This document shows positions 1 through 7,456 of a DNA stretch of 17,249 bases, piece by piece (position 1 is the stretch's first letter; each line of letters starts with the position of its first letter). The translations under genes were made by a program, and so were the position numbers. The stretch is from positions 1 to 17,249 of the forward strand of contig JAFUQY010000203.1 in NCBI GenBank assembly GCA_017472105.1. The letters are read 5' to 3'. The notes below the pieces were generated by a model. The model saw only the letters and a program-made list of their open reading frames with translations, did not search any database and was not told the origin of the DNA. Source of the stretch: Clostridia bacterium. Its GTDB lineage: Bacteria; Bacillota_A; Clostridia; Oscillospirales; CAG-272.

Positions 1-129
1 CTGTGCACAGAACGCCCAGTAAAACCAGTCGCCCTCCGTATCGCGGATTTCTCTTTCCAGATATACGGTATCGCCGTCAATCCGGTCAAGTGTGATGTTT
101 CCGGCGGTGAAATTCTGATGGATTTTCAT
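1..129 (-). CDS. Probable M14-type zinc carboxypeptidase, N-terminal fragment
   Basis: Only the first 43 residues are present; the gene runs off the left edge. The start at 129 is firm: an AGGAGG ribosome binding site lies at 136-141, six bases upstream. The fragment holds a GNI stretch at residues 10-12 and the pattern DTEGDWFYW at residues 30-38. This resembles the beta-sandwich region that precedes the catalytic domain in cytosolic (Nna1-like) M14 metallocarboxypeptidases, where a WFYW-type motif is common. The zinc ligands would be further along and cannot be seen, so the call rests on the N-terminal pattern alone. There is no signal peptide, which suggests a cytoplasmic protein. It follows the FAD oxidoreductase gene by 29 bases and is probably co-transcribed with it from the promoter at 1491-1520. 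Confidence 0.55.
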   Translation of the reverse strand, partial: MKIHQNFTAGNITLDRIDGDTVYLEREIRDTEGDWFYWAFCAQ

Positions 130-158
130 TGCGTACCTCCTGTATCCTGTTTTGTATA

Positions 159-1439
159 TCAGATCAATTCCGCCTGAATTTCTGCTGCGGTGATTTCTCC
201 CGGTGTCACGCCCTTCTTCACCGCAAGTGCCGCCGCGATACCGCATGCTTCACCGATTCCCACGCAGATCGGCATGACGCGGTAGTTGGAGTGAGCCATG
301 TGGGTTCCGCTGATGTTCCGTCCGCTGAGAAGAAGTCCGTCCACGGTTTCGGGAAGGAGGCAGCGGTACGGGATCGTGTAGCCCTTCGGCTGTTTCCACT
401 GATGCTGGACACCGGTTTTATCCAGTCCTGCACCGGTCAGATTATGCACGTCGAAATTGAAATGTGCGCCGCGTACCACCCAGTCCTCAAACACTCTTGC
501 GGTGAGGATATCGTCTTCGTTCAGGACGTATTCACCCTTGAAATGTCTCGTTTCACGCACGCCCATCATGGAACCCGCGCTGATGATGTAGCAGTTTTCA
601 AATCCCGGCACGAATTCTCTCAGATACGCCACAATCGCGGGCATCTGGGAACGGCAGACCAGCTCCGCACGGGTCAGATCCTCCGCAAGCGTTCCGTCGA
701 TCTCCGTGCAGTTGGTCATATTGCAGGTCACAACTCCGGGCAGTGTCGTCCGGTAAACGAGAATATGCCCCGCGGGATACGGGATGTGCTCCTTTGCAAG
801 TGCCTGCAATTCTCCTTTCGGCGTCTGATAGGTCGATTCAAACGAGCCGAGGAAAACTGCGCGGGACGTATCCACACCGCCGACCTTGAACATCAGCGTG
901 CACGGCTGCATCTTCCCGTCGGATTCCCTGCCCTTGTAGTACGGTACACCTGCAAACGCCGCGACATCTCCGTCCCCGGTACCGTCAACGATCACTTTTG
1001 CTTTGAATACACGCCGTCCGCTCTTGCTCTCGGTGATGACGCCCGTAATGCGCTTTCCGTCCATGATTACGCCGCAGACAAAGGTGTACAGAAGCACCGT
1101 CACACCGGCATCGCGTAGCATATCGAGATACACCGATTTGAGGTTTTCCGGATCAATCGTGGGGACAATCTTCCCTTTCTGCGCGCCTTCGTTCCGGTCA
1201 GCCATTGCCTGAAGGAGCTCGGTGTAGAATTTTGACGAAACCGTGCCCGTGAAGTGGCTCATCAGCCCGGAAGTGGAGATCCCGCCGACGGTGTTGTTCC
1301 ACTCCAGCAGAAGTACCTTCGCACCGCGCCGTCCGGCATTGATTGCGGCAGATACCCCGGCAGGACCCGATCCGGCTACGATGACGTCATATTCGCCGGC
1401 AACGGGCAGCTGTTTTTCTTTTTCGCAGTAAAAATCCAT
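159..1439 (-). CDS. FAD-dependent oxidoreductase (FAD_oxidored family)
   Basis: A 426-residue flavoprotein of the FAD_oxidored (PF12831-like) type. The N-terminal dinucleotide fold is clear: GSGPAG at residues 23-28, ending in the acidic residue of VLLLE at 42-46. A second FAD motif, VDGTGDGD, lies at 151-158. A C-terminal FAD-contacting segment, GLLLSGRNISGTH, is at 368-380 and is followed by a glycine/alanine-rich helix. No signal peptide is seen. The start at 1439 is chosen over the in-frame ATG at 1457 because GGAG sits five bases upstream of it, while nothing like a ribosome binding site precedes 1457. Members of this family oxidise varied small molecules and are often found in carbohydrate or organic-acid catabolic loci; the substrate cannot be read from the sequence. 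It is probably the first gene of an operon with the M14-like gene and is divergent from an AraC regulator, the likely controller. Confidence 0.9.
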   Translation of the reverse strand: MDFYCEKEKQLPVAGEYDVIVAGSGPAGVSAAINAGRRGAKVLLLEWNNTVGGISTSGLMSHFTGTVSSKFYTELLQAMADRNEGAQKGKIVPTIDPENLKSVYLDMLRDAGVTVLLYTFVCGVIMDGKRITGVITESKSGRRVFKAKVIVDGTGDGDVAAFAGVPYYKGRESDGKMQPCTLMFKVGGVDTSRAVFLGSFESTYQTPKGELQALAKEHIPYPAGHILVYRTTLPGVVTCNMTNCTEIDGTLAEDLTRAELVCRSQMPAIVAYLREFVPGFENCYIISAGSMMGVRETRHFKGEYVLNEDDILTARVFEDWVVRGAHFNFDVHNLTGAGLDKTGVQHQWKQPKGYTIPYRCLLPETVDGLLLSGRNISGTHMAHSNYRVMPICVGIGEACGIAAALAVKKGVTPGEITAAEIQAELI

Positions 1440-1467
1440 AAATTCTCCGTTTCTCATGAAAAAAGAC

Positions 1468-1495
1468 TTGCATTTTTCTGTAAACAGTATATAAT
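1468..1495 (+). promoter_or_regulatory. SigA-type promoter of the AraC regulator gene
   Basis: On the plus strand TTGCAT (1468-1473) and a perfect TATAAT (1490-1495) are separated by 16 bases. A start near 1502 gives a leader of about 58 bases before the ATG at 1561. The -10 box shares five positions with that of the divergent promoter. Confidence 0.65.
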
Positions 1496-1520
1496 AAAAT
1501 CAGGATTCAGTAAATGTCAA
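1491..1520 (-). promoter_or_regulatory. SigA-type promoter of the FAD oxidoreductase gene
   Basis: On the minus strand there is a perfect TTGACA -35 box (1515-1520) and a TATTAT -10 box (1491-1496), with an 18-base spacer. The predicted transcript would start near 1484, about 45 bases before the start codon at 1439. The -10 box overlaps that of the opposing promoter. Confidence 0.75.
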
Positions 1521-1530
1521 TTCTGTTATT

Positions 1531-1547
1531 TCATTTGTCAGAAATGA
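1531..1547. promoter_or_regulatory. Candidate operator: inverted repeat in the divergent intergenic region
   Basis: TCATTT (1531-1536) and AAATGA (1542-1547) form a 6-base inverted repeat around a 5-base centre. It lies just upstream of the leftward -35 box and inside the leader of the regulator gene. This position would suit binding by the AraC protein encoded next door, but that is inference; AraC-family sites are more often direct repeats. Confidence 0.3.
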
Positions 1548-1560
1548 CCCGGAGACGATT

Positions 1561-2352
1561 ATGAATATTGAAAAAGAAATCGAAAAGAGAAAGCAGTGCC
1601 TGTTCCGGAACCGCTATCGGTGCGGAATCGGGACGGCACTGACGACGCATGTGTTCAACAACGACATCCAGAATCACGATTTCGTCATCAGCTGGATGCT
1701 CCGCTGTCACGGTACCATGCAGGAACAGGGCAAAACCTATGAAATTCACGACGAATGCCTGACGATACGCCGTCCGGACCGGGAGTACCACATGGAAATC
1801 CCTGACACCGACGGACTCCGGCTGTACATGAACTTCCCGCAGCAGGTTTATCCCACGCTTCTGTGGATGATGCCGGAGCTGGAAACCATGGAGCCCGTTC
1901 AGACCCAGCCGTGGAACGACGGACTCATCCGGGAGTTCTTTGCAATATATGATCGGATCGAATCCCTTTCCTCCACCGAAATCTATACCGTTTTTCCGCA
2001 GATCATCCAGTACATCCTGCGGGTCACCGGCATCCAGACCATGCGCGCCGCCAATCCCCTGAGACAGGCAAAGCTCCTTCTCGAGGAAAACAATACCATG
2101 CCGCTGACGGATATCGCTGCCAGATGCGGCATGAATTACAACACATTCCGCCGGAAATTCACGGAGCATTATGAAGTCTCGCCGCATCAGTACCGCATCC
2201 GCTACCGGATCGAGCTGGCGAAAAATCTGCTGGAATCCGGTCTTTCCGTCAAAAACACCGCCGAACAGCTCGGATATCCGGACATTTACTCCTTCACGCA
2301 TCAGTTCACCGCGCTGACCGGTATGCCGCCGTCCGCATATTCCCGAGCATGA
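1561..2352 (+). CDS. AraC-family transcriptional regulator
   Basis: A 263-residue protein with an N-terminal sensor region (about 1-160) and a C-terminal AraC DNA-binding domain (about 165-263). The two helix-turn-helix units are visible: PLTDIAARCGMNYNTFRRKF at 181-200, and the second around 229-250, with AEQLGYPDIYSFTHQF inside it. The sensor region shows no clear cupin motif that I can recognise, so the ligand is unknown. GGAG lies six bases before the ATG at 1561. The gene is divergent from the FAD oxidoreductase and about 50 bases upstream of an esterase gene on the same strand. Family members usually activate adjacent catabolic genes, so control of the divergent operon is the simplest guess. 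Confidence 0.93.
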   Translation: MNIEKEIEKRKQCLFRNRYRCGIGTALTTHVFNNDIQNHDFVISWMLRCHGTMQEQGKTYEIHDECLTIRRPDREYHMEIPDTDGLRLYMNFPQQVYPTLLWMMPELETMEPVQTQPWNDGLIREFFAIYDRIESLSSTEIYTVFPQIIQYILRVTGIQTMRAANPLRQAKLLLEENNTMPLTDIAARCGMNYNTFRRKFTEHYEVSPHQYRIRYRIELAKNLLESGLSVKNTAEQLGYPDIYSFTHQFTALTGMPPSAYSRA

Positions 2353-2402
2353 TTTTTCCCCTGACACTACCGCTGAAATGGGATACAACCGAGGATATCG
2401 AT

Positions 2403-3335
2403 ATGAAATACAACATCAGCAAAGAATTCTTCCCTTACTCACTCTTCACACCGCCGATCCGGAACGCAGAGATTGCCGGATGGATGGGCTCGAAAATGAA
2501 GCCGCCGCGATGGGTGCAGAAGAACCGCAGCCGTGAGGTTTCCGTCACATCCGAGCGCATCAGGAGCTATGACGGCAGCGAAATTCCAGTCTTCGTCATC
2601 TCTCCACGCGGGCTTGCGGTGACGTCGCCCTGTCTTGTTTACTTCCACGGCGGCGGATTTTTCTTCGAGGGTGCGCCTTATCACTACAAGCTCGCAAAAC
2701 GGTATGCCCTTGCATGTAACTGCCGCGTGATCTTCGTGCAGTACCGGCTCGCTCCGAAACATCCGCATCCGATCCCTGTCCGTGACTGTTATGCGGCTCT
2801 GCGGTGGACATTTGAGAACGCGGAACGGCTGAAGATTGATCGGGAAAAAATCGCCGTCGGCGGTGACAGTGCAGGCGGAGCTCTTGCGGCGGGAGTCTGT
2901 CAGATGGCACGGGACAGCGGAACGGATATGCCGCTCTTTCAGCTTCTCATCTATCCCGTGACGGATCGCAGAATGCATTATGACTCCTGCCGTACGTTCA
3001 CTGACACGCCCATGTGGAATGCAAAACTCTCGGTCAAAATGTGGCAGGGATACGTGCAGAAAGAAAACACCGCCGATCTTGCCTATGCCTCACCGATGGA
3101 AGCGGAGCGTTTTGACAGTCTTCCCGCGGCTTATATCGAGAGTGCCGAATTTGACTGCCTGCATGACGAAGGAATCGCATATGCGGTCGCGCTGGAAAAT
3201 GCAGGAGTCGATGTGACACGGAACGAAACCAAAGGCACAATGCACGGCTTTGACATCGCCGAAAAAGCTCCGGCCACGCAGGTAGCAGTCAACGCACGGA
3301 TTGAATTTATGAAACGGCATTTTGGCGGATTCTGA
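2403..3335 (+). CDS. Alpha/beta-hydrolase esterase, hormone-sensitive lipase family
   Basis: A 310-residue carboxylesterase of the Abhydrolase_3 / bacterial HSL (family IV) type. All hallmarks are present: the oxyanion-hole motif HGGG at residues 82-85, the nucleophile elbow GDSAGG at 154-159 with Ser156, the acid Asp251 in EFDCLHDEG, and the general base His281 in GTMHGFD. No signal peptide is seen, so it is probably cytoplasmic. The start at 2403 is preferred because GAGG lies eight bases upstream and the protein then begins like its relatives. An in-frame ATG at 2349 overlaps the regulator stop codon but lacks a ribosome binding site. The gene is probably co-transcribed with the AraC regulator. 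HSL-type enzymes hydrolyse short acyl or acetyl esters; the natural substrate here is unknown, and deacetylation of a sugar or secondary metabolite is possible. Confidence 0.93.
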   Translation: MKYNISKEFFPYSLFTPPIRNAEIAGWMGSKMKPPRWVQKNRSREVSVTSERIRSYDGSEIPVFVISPRGLAVTSPCLVYFHGGGFFFEGAPYHYKLAKRYALACNCRVIFVQYRLAPKHPHPIPVRDCYAALRWTFENAERLKIDREKIAVGGDSAGGALAAGVCQMARDSGTDMPLFQLLIYPVTDRRMHYDSCRTFTDTPMWNAKLSVKMWQGYVQKENTADLAYASPMEAERFDSLPAAYIESAEFDCLHDEGIAYAVALENAGVDVTRNETKGTMHGFDIAEKAPATQVAVNARIEFMKRHFGGF

Positions 3336-3362
3336 CGGATCCATCGCCGGTTCACTGCTTTA

Positions 3363-3391
3363 TTGACTTTGCGCGGCACGTATGCTATACT
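3363..3391 (+). promoter_or_regulatory. SigA-type promoter of the murQ operon
   Basis: TTGACT (3363-3368) and TATACT (3386-3391) are separated by exactly 17 bases. Transcription would start near 3398, 28 bases before the murQ ATG. The three downstream genes are closely spaced, so this is probably the promoter of the whole four-gene unit ending at the terminator near 7434. Confidence 0.8.
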
Positions 3392-3425
3392 GGAATCACA
3401 TGAAAGCCCTGCGTCGGAGGTTGTT

Positions 3426-4265
3426 ATGGACATCAAATCTCTCAGAAAACTTACAACAGAACAGCGCAATCCACGCTCAGCGGAAATCGACAAAGCCGAC
3501 TCTGCCGGGATCGCGCGGATCATCAACGAAGAAGACAAAACCGTTGCCCCTGCAATCGAAAAGGAACTTGACAGAATCGCTCCGCTGATCGATGCTGCCG
3601 CAGAAGCACTGGCATCCGGCGGGCGGATTGTCTACATCGGAGCCGGTACCTCCGGAAGACTCGGTGTCCTCGATGCCGCGGAATGCCGTCCCACATACGG
3701 TGTGGATGACAACACCATCATCGGACTGATTGCGGGCGGCAGGAGTGCGATGTTCTCCGCCGTTGAGGGAGCGGAAGATTCCCTGACCCTTGCGGAAGAA
3801 GAACTCCGTGCCGTTGATTTTTCGAAAAAAGACCTTCTCATCGGCATTGCCGCATCCGGACGGACTCCCTACGTCATCGGCGCACTGAAGCATGCGCGCT
3901 CGCTCGGTGCCGTCACAGGTTCCGTTTCCTGCGTTCCCGATGCCGCGATCTCCGCGCTTGCCGATTATCCCGTTGAAATCGTCACCGGTGCGGAAGTCAT
4001 CACCGGATCCACACGGATGAAAGCGGGAAGTGCCCAGAAAATGGTTCTCAACATGATTTCCACCGGGGCGATGATCCGGAACGGAAAAGTCATGGGCAAT
4101 CTCATGGTGGATGTGCAGGCGACGAACGACAAACTGCGTACACGCGCACTGCGGATCGTGATGGAATGCGCCGAAACCGATGAAGAAACTGCGGCTGAGG
4201 CTCTCAGAAAAGCCGGCGGCAGTGCCAAAAAAGCGATTCTCAGCCTGATATCAGAAAATGCATAA
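3426..4265 (+). CDS. murQ: N-acetylmuramic acid 6-phosphate etherase MurQ
   Basis: A 279-residue SIS-domain enzyme that cleaves the D-lactyl ether of MurNAc-6-phosphate to give GlcNAc-6-phosphate and D-lactate in the cytoplasm. The family signature GAGTSGRLGVLDAAECRPT is at residues 72-90 and AVEGAED at 112-118. Glu86 and Glu117 have the same 31-residue spacing as the catalytic glutamates 83 and 114 of Escherichia coli MurQ. GSTRMKAGSAQKMVLN at 194-209 is a further family motif. The length is close to the family norm. The start at 3426 has GGAGG five bases upstream; a longer frame from the TTG at 3363 is rejected because that codon belongs to the -35 box. It heads an operon with a MurNAc kinase gene 12 bases downstream, so the substrate is probably made in the cell by kinase rather than by PTS import. 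Confidence 0.96.
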   Translation: MDIKSLRKLTTEQRNPRSAEIDKADSAGIARIINEEDKTVAPAIEKELDRIAPLIDAAAEALASGGRIVYIGAGTSGRLGVLDAAECRPTYGVDDNTIIGLIAGGRSAMFSAVEGAEDSLTLAEEELRAVDFSKKDLLIGIAASGRTPYVIGALKHARSLGAVTGSVSCVPDAAISALADYPVEIVTGAEVITGSTRMKAGSAQKMVLNMISTGAMIRNGKVMGNLMVDVQATNDKLRTRALRIVMECAETDEETAAEALRKAGGSAKKAILSLISENA

Positions 4266-4277
4266 CCGGAGTACATC

Positions 4278-5168
4278 ATGAAAACCATTATATCGGTCGA
4301 TGCCGGCGGAACCAAAACCCGTGCCGTTCTGCTTGACGAAGCACTGACGGTTCACGCCGAAACTGTAAAAGGATGCGGAAATCTCGCCGTCGATTATCCT
4401 TCCGCGCAGAACCATATCCTCTCAGCCGTCTCGGAAATCCTGTGTGCCTCACCTCACAAACCATCGGCAGTCATCATCGGTGCCGCCGGTGTATCTGCGG
4501 AAGGTGTTTCCGAACGGCTGAAAACAGCACTGGAAAACCGGTTCCGTCTGCCGGTGCATGTAACCTCCGACGGGATTCTCGCGCTGTATTCCGCTCTCGG
4601 CGAACAGGACGGAATGACTGTCGTGTCCGGCACCGGGTCGATCCTCCTTGCCAAAAAAGGTACCGAGATTCATCGTGTCGGCGGATGGGGCCATCTCCTC
4701 GGCGAAAAAGGCAGTGCCGCATCCATCGGATATGCCATGCTTGCTTACATCTGTAGGTGTCGGGATGAAGGCGTCCCCGATGAAGAAGCAGAAACCGCCG
4801 CATACCGCGAACTCGGCGTCTCCTCCTTCGGCGAAATGATTTCGTTTGTCTATTCCCGTCCGAAAAGCGACATTGCCCGTCTTGCATCCGCAGAAAACAC
4901 ACTCGCGCTCTCCGGAAACTCAGGTGCCGGATCAAGACTACGAAGTGCGGCGGCGGACTTGTCTGCATGCACTGCGGAGCTGTATCGCCGGCTCGGATTC
5001 CGGGATGAAACGATTTCCCTCTCCGGCGGATGCATCCGTCACATCAGTGTTTTCCGGGAGGAATTCCTGCGTCTTCTCGCGTCAGACCTTCCATCAGCGA
5101 AACTATCTGACAACGACGCGGATCCCGTATGCGGCGGGTTTACGATCTGGCGTCAGCTGAATCTATGA
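4278..5168 (+). CDS. murK: BadF/BadG-type N-acetylmuramate / N-acetylglucosamine kinase (MurK-like)
   Basis: A 296-residue ASKHA-fold sugar kinase. It shows the phosphate-1 loop DAGGTKT (residues 8-14), a candidate catalytic aspartate in SDG (Asp98), the phosphate-2 loop GTGS (118-121), the GGWGHLLGEKGSAASIG segment (135-151) typical of GlcNAc-kinase-like BadF proteins, and the adenosine motif LSGG (248-251). The family includes MurK of Clostridium acetobutylicum, which phosphorylates both MurNAc and GlcNAc at the 6-hydroxyl. Position directly after murQ makes MurNAc the likely main substrate: kinase product becomes etherase substrate. GGAG lies six bases before the ATG. The stop codon overlaps an upstream in-frame ATG of the next gene, so the two are tightly linked. 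A GlcNAc-only kinase is the main alternative. Confidence 0.85.
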   Translation: MKTIISVDAGGTKTRAVLLDEALTVHAETVKGCGNLAVDYPSAQNHILSAVSEILCASPHKPSAVIIGAAGVSAEGVSERLKTALENRFRLPVHVTSDGILALYSALGEQDGMTVVSGTGSILLAKKGTEIHRVGGWGHLLGEKGSAASIGYAMLAYICRCRDEGVPDEEAETAAYRELGVSSFGEMISFVYSRPKSDIARLASAENTLALSGNSGAGSRLRSAAADLSACTAELYRRLGFRDETISLSGGCIRHISVFREEFLRLLASDLPSAKLSDNDADPVCGGFTIWRQLNL

Positions 5169-5179
5169 GGATGAATCTT

Positions 5180-6262
5180 ATGTTTGAAAAAACGCTTGCA
5201 CTTATCAGAAGCGGAATCGGTACGGGATATCCCTGTGCAGCTTTCGCAATCGGTCGGGGCTATGACGTATATCTGCGCGAATTCTGCGGAAAACGTCAGC
5301 TTCAGCCGTGTGAATTGGATCTGACCGAAGACACGCTCTTTGATCTGGCGTCTCTCTCGAAGCTGGTTTCCACCACAATGGTCGCGCTGAAATTCCTTGA
5401 GGAAGGAAAACTCGCCCTGCGGGATCCGCTCGGAATGTACATCGGGAACACCGGCAATTTCGCCGACTGCGATATCCTGCACCTGATGACGCATACCTCG
5501 GGACTGACGCCGCATCTTCCGCTGTACCGGATGACCCACGAAAACGGCGGCGTGACCGGAACGATTCTCTCATCCGCTCCGCTGTCAAAGCCTGGCGAGG
5601 AAGTGCATTACTCCTGCATGGGCTACATGATTCTGAAAGAAATTCTCGAAAAGATCAGCGGTGACTCCCTCGATGTGCTGGCGAAGAAATACGTTTTCGA
5701 TCCGCTCGGAATGAAGACCGCCTGTTATAATCCCGCGCTCAGCCAGCCTTCCCTTCCGACTGCGGCAACCGAATACCGCGCTGACACGGGCGAATGGTCA
5801 ACCGGGCATGTCCACGATGAAAACGCATGGTATCTCGGCGGAGTTTCCGGAAATGCCGGTGTTTTTGCGTCACTTGACGACATGATCGCCTTCGCCGGAA
5901 TGTGCTCGACGCGCGGTCTGACAGCCGACGGAAACCTGTATCTGACCCATCGCGTCTTCGATCTGGCAGTGCAGAACCGAACGCCGGATGCATCGGAGTC
6001 CCGCGGTCTCGGATTCCAGCTCATGGGAAAGCAGTATTCGCCCATGGGAGACCTGATGGCACCGGGAAGCTACGGTCACACCGGATTCACCGGAACCAGT
6101 CTGTACGTTGACAGCGAAACCGGACTCTGGGGAATTCTGCTGACCAACTCCGTCCACTACGGAAGGAACAACCGTGCCGCATCCTACCCTCTCCGCCGAA
6201 GATTCTACAATCTGATGACAACGGAATACGAACAACTGAAAGCACAGGGGGACATCGGATGA
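5180..6262 (+). CDS. Serine beta-lactamase-family hydrolase, probable AmiE-like muropeptide amidase
   Basis: A 360-residue protein of the class C beta-lactamase / peptidase S12 fold. The nucleophile motif SLSK (Ser58, Lys61) and the third motif HTG (300-302) are present. The second motif reads Tyr144-Ser-Cys146, where most relatives have Asn or Asp at the third position. The block HVHDENAWYLGGVSGNAGVF (210-229) is typical of the branch that includes Bacillus subtilis AmiE (YbbE), an N-acetylmuramoyl-L-alanine amidase encoded beside murQ, nagZ and namZ. The start at 5180 has GAGG nine bases upstream; in-frame ATGs at 5165 and 5171 have no usable site, although 5165 would overlap the kinase stop. 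No signal peptide is seen, unlike secreted relatives, so it probably strips peptides from MurNAc inside the cell. Another esterase or peptidase activity is possible. Confidence 0.85.
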   Translation: MFEKTLALIRSGIGTGYPCAAFAIGRGYDVYLREFCGKRQLQPCELDLTEDTLFDLASLSKLVSTTMVALKFLEEGKLALRDPLGMYIGNTGNFADCDILHLMTHTSGLTPHLPLYRMTHENGGVTGTILSSAPLSKPGEEVHYSCMGYMILKEILEKISGDSLDVLAKKYVFDPLGMKTACYNPALSQPSLPTAATEYRADTGEWSTGHVHDENAWYLGGVSGNAGVFASLDDMIAFAGMCSTRGLTADGNLYLTHRVFDLAVQNRTPDASESRGLGFQLMGKQYSPMGDLMAPGSYGHTGFTGTSLYVDSETGLWGILLTNSVHYGRNNRAASYPLRRRFYNLMTTEYEQLKAQGDIG

Positions 6263-7389
6263 AAGCAAAACACAAGGTACTCTGCGGAGCCGATATTCTG
6301 GCACGTGACGGCATTTTGGCATCCGGAAAATGCGGACTGATTACTGCTCCCACCGGCGTAACACGGGATCTCACGCCGACCGCGGATGTTCTCGCAGGAC
6401 TGTGCGATCTGCGGGCGTTGTTCGGACCCGAGCACGGAATCCGCGGTGACGCTCAGGCGGGTGCTGAGGTTGCGGATTTTGTAATCGACGAGCGGACATC
6501 CCTTCCCGCGTACAGCCTGTACGGAAAAGGAGAAACTGCGGCAAAAAAAGCGCTCGCGGAGCTTGACACGGTCGTTTTCGATATTCAGGATGTCGGCGCG
6601 AGATTCTACACCTATGCCTATACCATGACCGATGCCATGAAATTCTGCGCACAGCACGGCATCCGCTTTATCGTTCTCGACAGACCCAATCCCGTCGGTG
6701 GTCTTCGTGCGGAAGGAACCATTCTTGACCGGAGATTCTCCTCGTTTGTAGGCCGATTTCCGACTCCGACACGCCCGGGACTGACGATCGGCGAATTTGC
6801 CATGATGATGAACGAAACCGAAGGAATCGGATGCAGTCTCACCGTGGTTCCCTGCGAAAACTGGACGAGGGACATGTACTACGACGACACGGATCTTGTC
6901 TTTATTCAGCCGTCCCCGAATATTCCGACAACCGACACTGCGTTTGCCTATATCGGCACCTGCATTTTCGAGGGCACCAATCTGTCCGAAGGAAGAGGAA
7001 CCACGCGGCCTTTTGAAATCATCGGTGCACCATGGCTCAAGTCGTCGGCTGTCATCGAAGCAGTCGGAAAACAGCCCGGTGTAATCCTGCGCGAGACTGC
7101 ATTTACGCCGACGTTTTCCAAGTATGCCGGTCAGAACTGCCGCGGAATCCAGCTCCATGTAACCGACCGCGACGCATTCCGGCCGTTTGCTGTGGGGCTG
7201 TACCTTCTCGATGCCATCCGGAAGACACATCCCGAGCTCGAACTCCGTCCGTTTCTCGCAAATCTTCTCGGAACCGATGCCGTTTTTGACACCGGATTTG
7301 ACACGGACACGTTTCTGTCAGCCGAAGCAGAAAAAGTCGCCCGCTGGCAGGAAAAATCTGCCGCATGGCAGTTATACAGTCACACGTAA
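6259..7389 (+). CDS. namZ: Exo-beta-N-acetylmuramidase NamZ (DUF1343 / YbbC family)
   Basis: A 376-residue protein of the family once called DUF1343, whose Bacillus subtilis member NamZ (YbbC) releases terminal MurNAc from the non-reducing end of peptidoglycan fragments. The conserved blocks are present in order: FGPEHGIRGDAQAGAEV (residues 55-71), LPAYSLYG (82-89), DIQDVGARFYTY (108-119), RPNPVGG (142-148), PSPNIPT (218-224) and FEGTNLSEGRGTTRPFE (237-253). The start codon overlaps the stop of the preceding gene in an ATGA, with a run of five G upstream, indicating coupled translation. No signal peptide can be seen; the B. subtilis enzyme is secreted. With MurQ, MurK and the AmiE-like hydrolase it completes a route from MurNAc-terminated fragments to GlcNAc-6-phosphate. 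A bidirectional terminator follows directly. Confidence 0.93.
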   Translation: MKAKHKVLCGADILARDGILASGKCGLITAPTGVTRDLTPTADVLAGLCDLRALFGPEHGIRGDAQAGAEVADFVIDERTSLPAYSLYGKGETAAKKALAELDTVVFDIQDVGARFYTYAYTMTDAMKFCAQHGIRFIVLDRPNPVGGLRAEGTILDRRFSSFVGRFPTPTRPGLTIGEFAMMMNETEGIGCSLTVVPCENWTRDMYYDDTDLVFIQPSPNIPTTDTAFAYIGTCIFEGTNLSEGRGTTRPFEIIGAPWLKSSAVIEAVGKQPGVILRETAFTPTFSKYAGQNCRGIQLHVTDRDAFRPFAVGLYLLDAIRKTHPELELRPFLANLLGTDAVFDTGFDTDTFLSAEAEKVARWQEKSAAWQLYSHT

Positions 7390-7396
7390 CAAACAG

Positions 7397-7440
7397 AAAA
7401 CCGGAGGGCAGCCTTTCACTGTTCCCTCCGGTTTGTTTGT
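7397..7440. terminator. Bidirectional intrinsic terminator between namZ and the CotH gene
   Basis: An 11-base perfect stem (7398-7408 with 7424-7434, AAACCGGAGGG and its complement) encloses a 15-base loop. The plus strand continues with a T-rich tail (TTTGTTTGTT), and the minus strand reads TTTTCTGTTTGTT on its far side. It therefore can stop both the murQ operon and the convergent CotH gene. Confidence 0.88.
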
Positions 7441-7456
7441 TATGCTGTTTTCCGGC

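Noticed and set aside
129..1118. A 329-residue open frame on the plus strand opposite the FAD oxidoreductase
   Set aside because: It runs antisense to a gene with clear FAD motifs, has no ribosome site, and its translation resembles no family I know.
1531..2388. A 285-residue open frame on the minus strand opposite the AraC regulator
   Set aside because: The plus strand encodes a clear two-HTH AraC domain with a good ribosome site and promoter; the opposite frame has neither.
2349..2402. Esterase start at 2349 overlapping the regulator stop in ATGA
   Set aside because: No ribosome binding site precedes it and the extra 18 residues look like untranslated sequence; 2403 has GAGG eight bases upstream. 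Coupling through 2349 is not fully excluded.
3363..3425. Longer murQ start at the TTG at 3363
   Set aside because: That TTG is the first half of the -35 box of the operon promoter and lies upstream of the predicted transcript start; the ATG at 3426 has an ideal GGAGG.
7398..7434. The 11-base inverted repeat after namZ as a mobile-element end or attachment site
   Set aside because: It lies between convergent genes, has T-rich tails on both strands and no partner repeat or transposase nearby, so a bidirectional terminator explains it.
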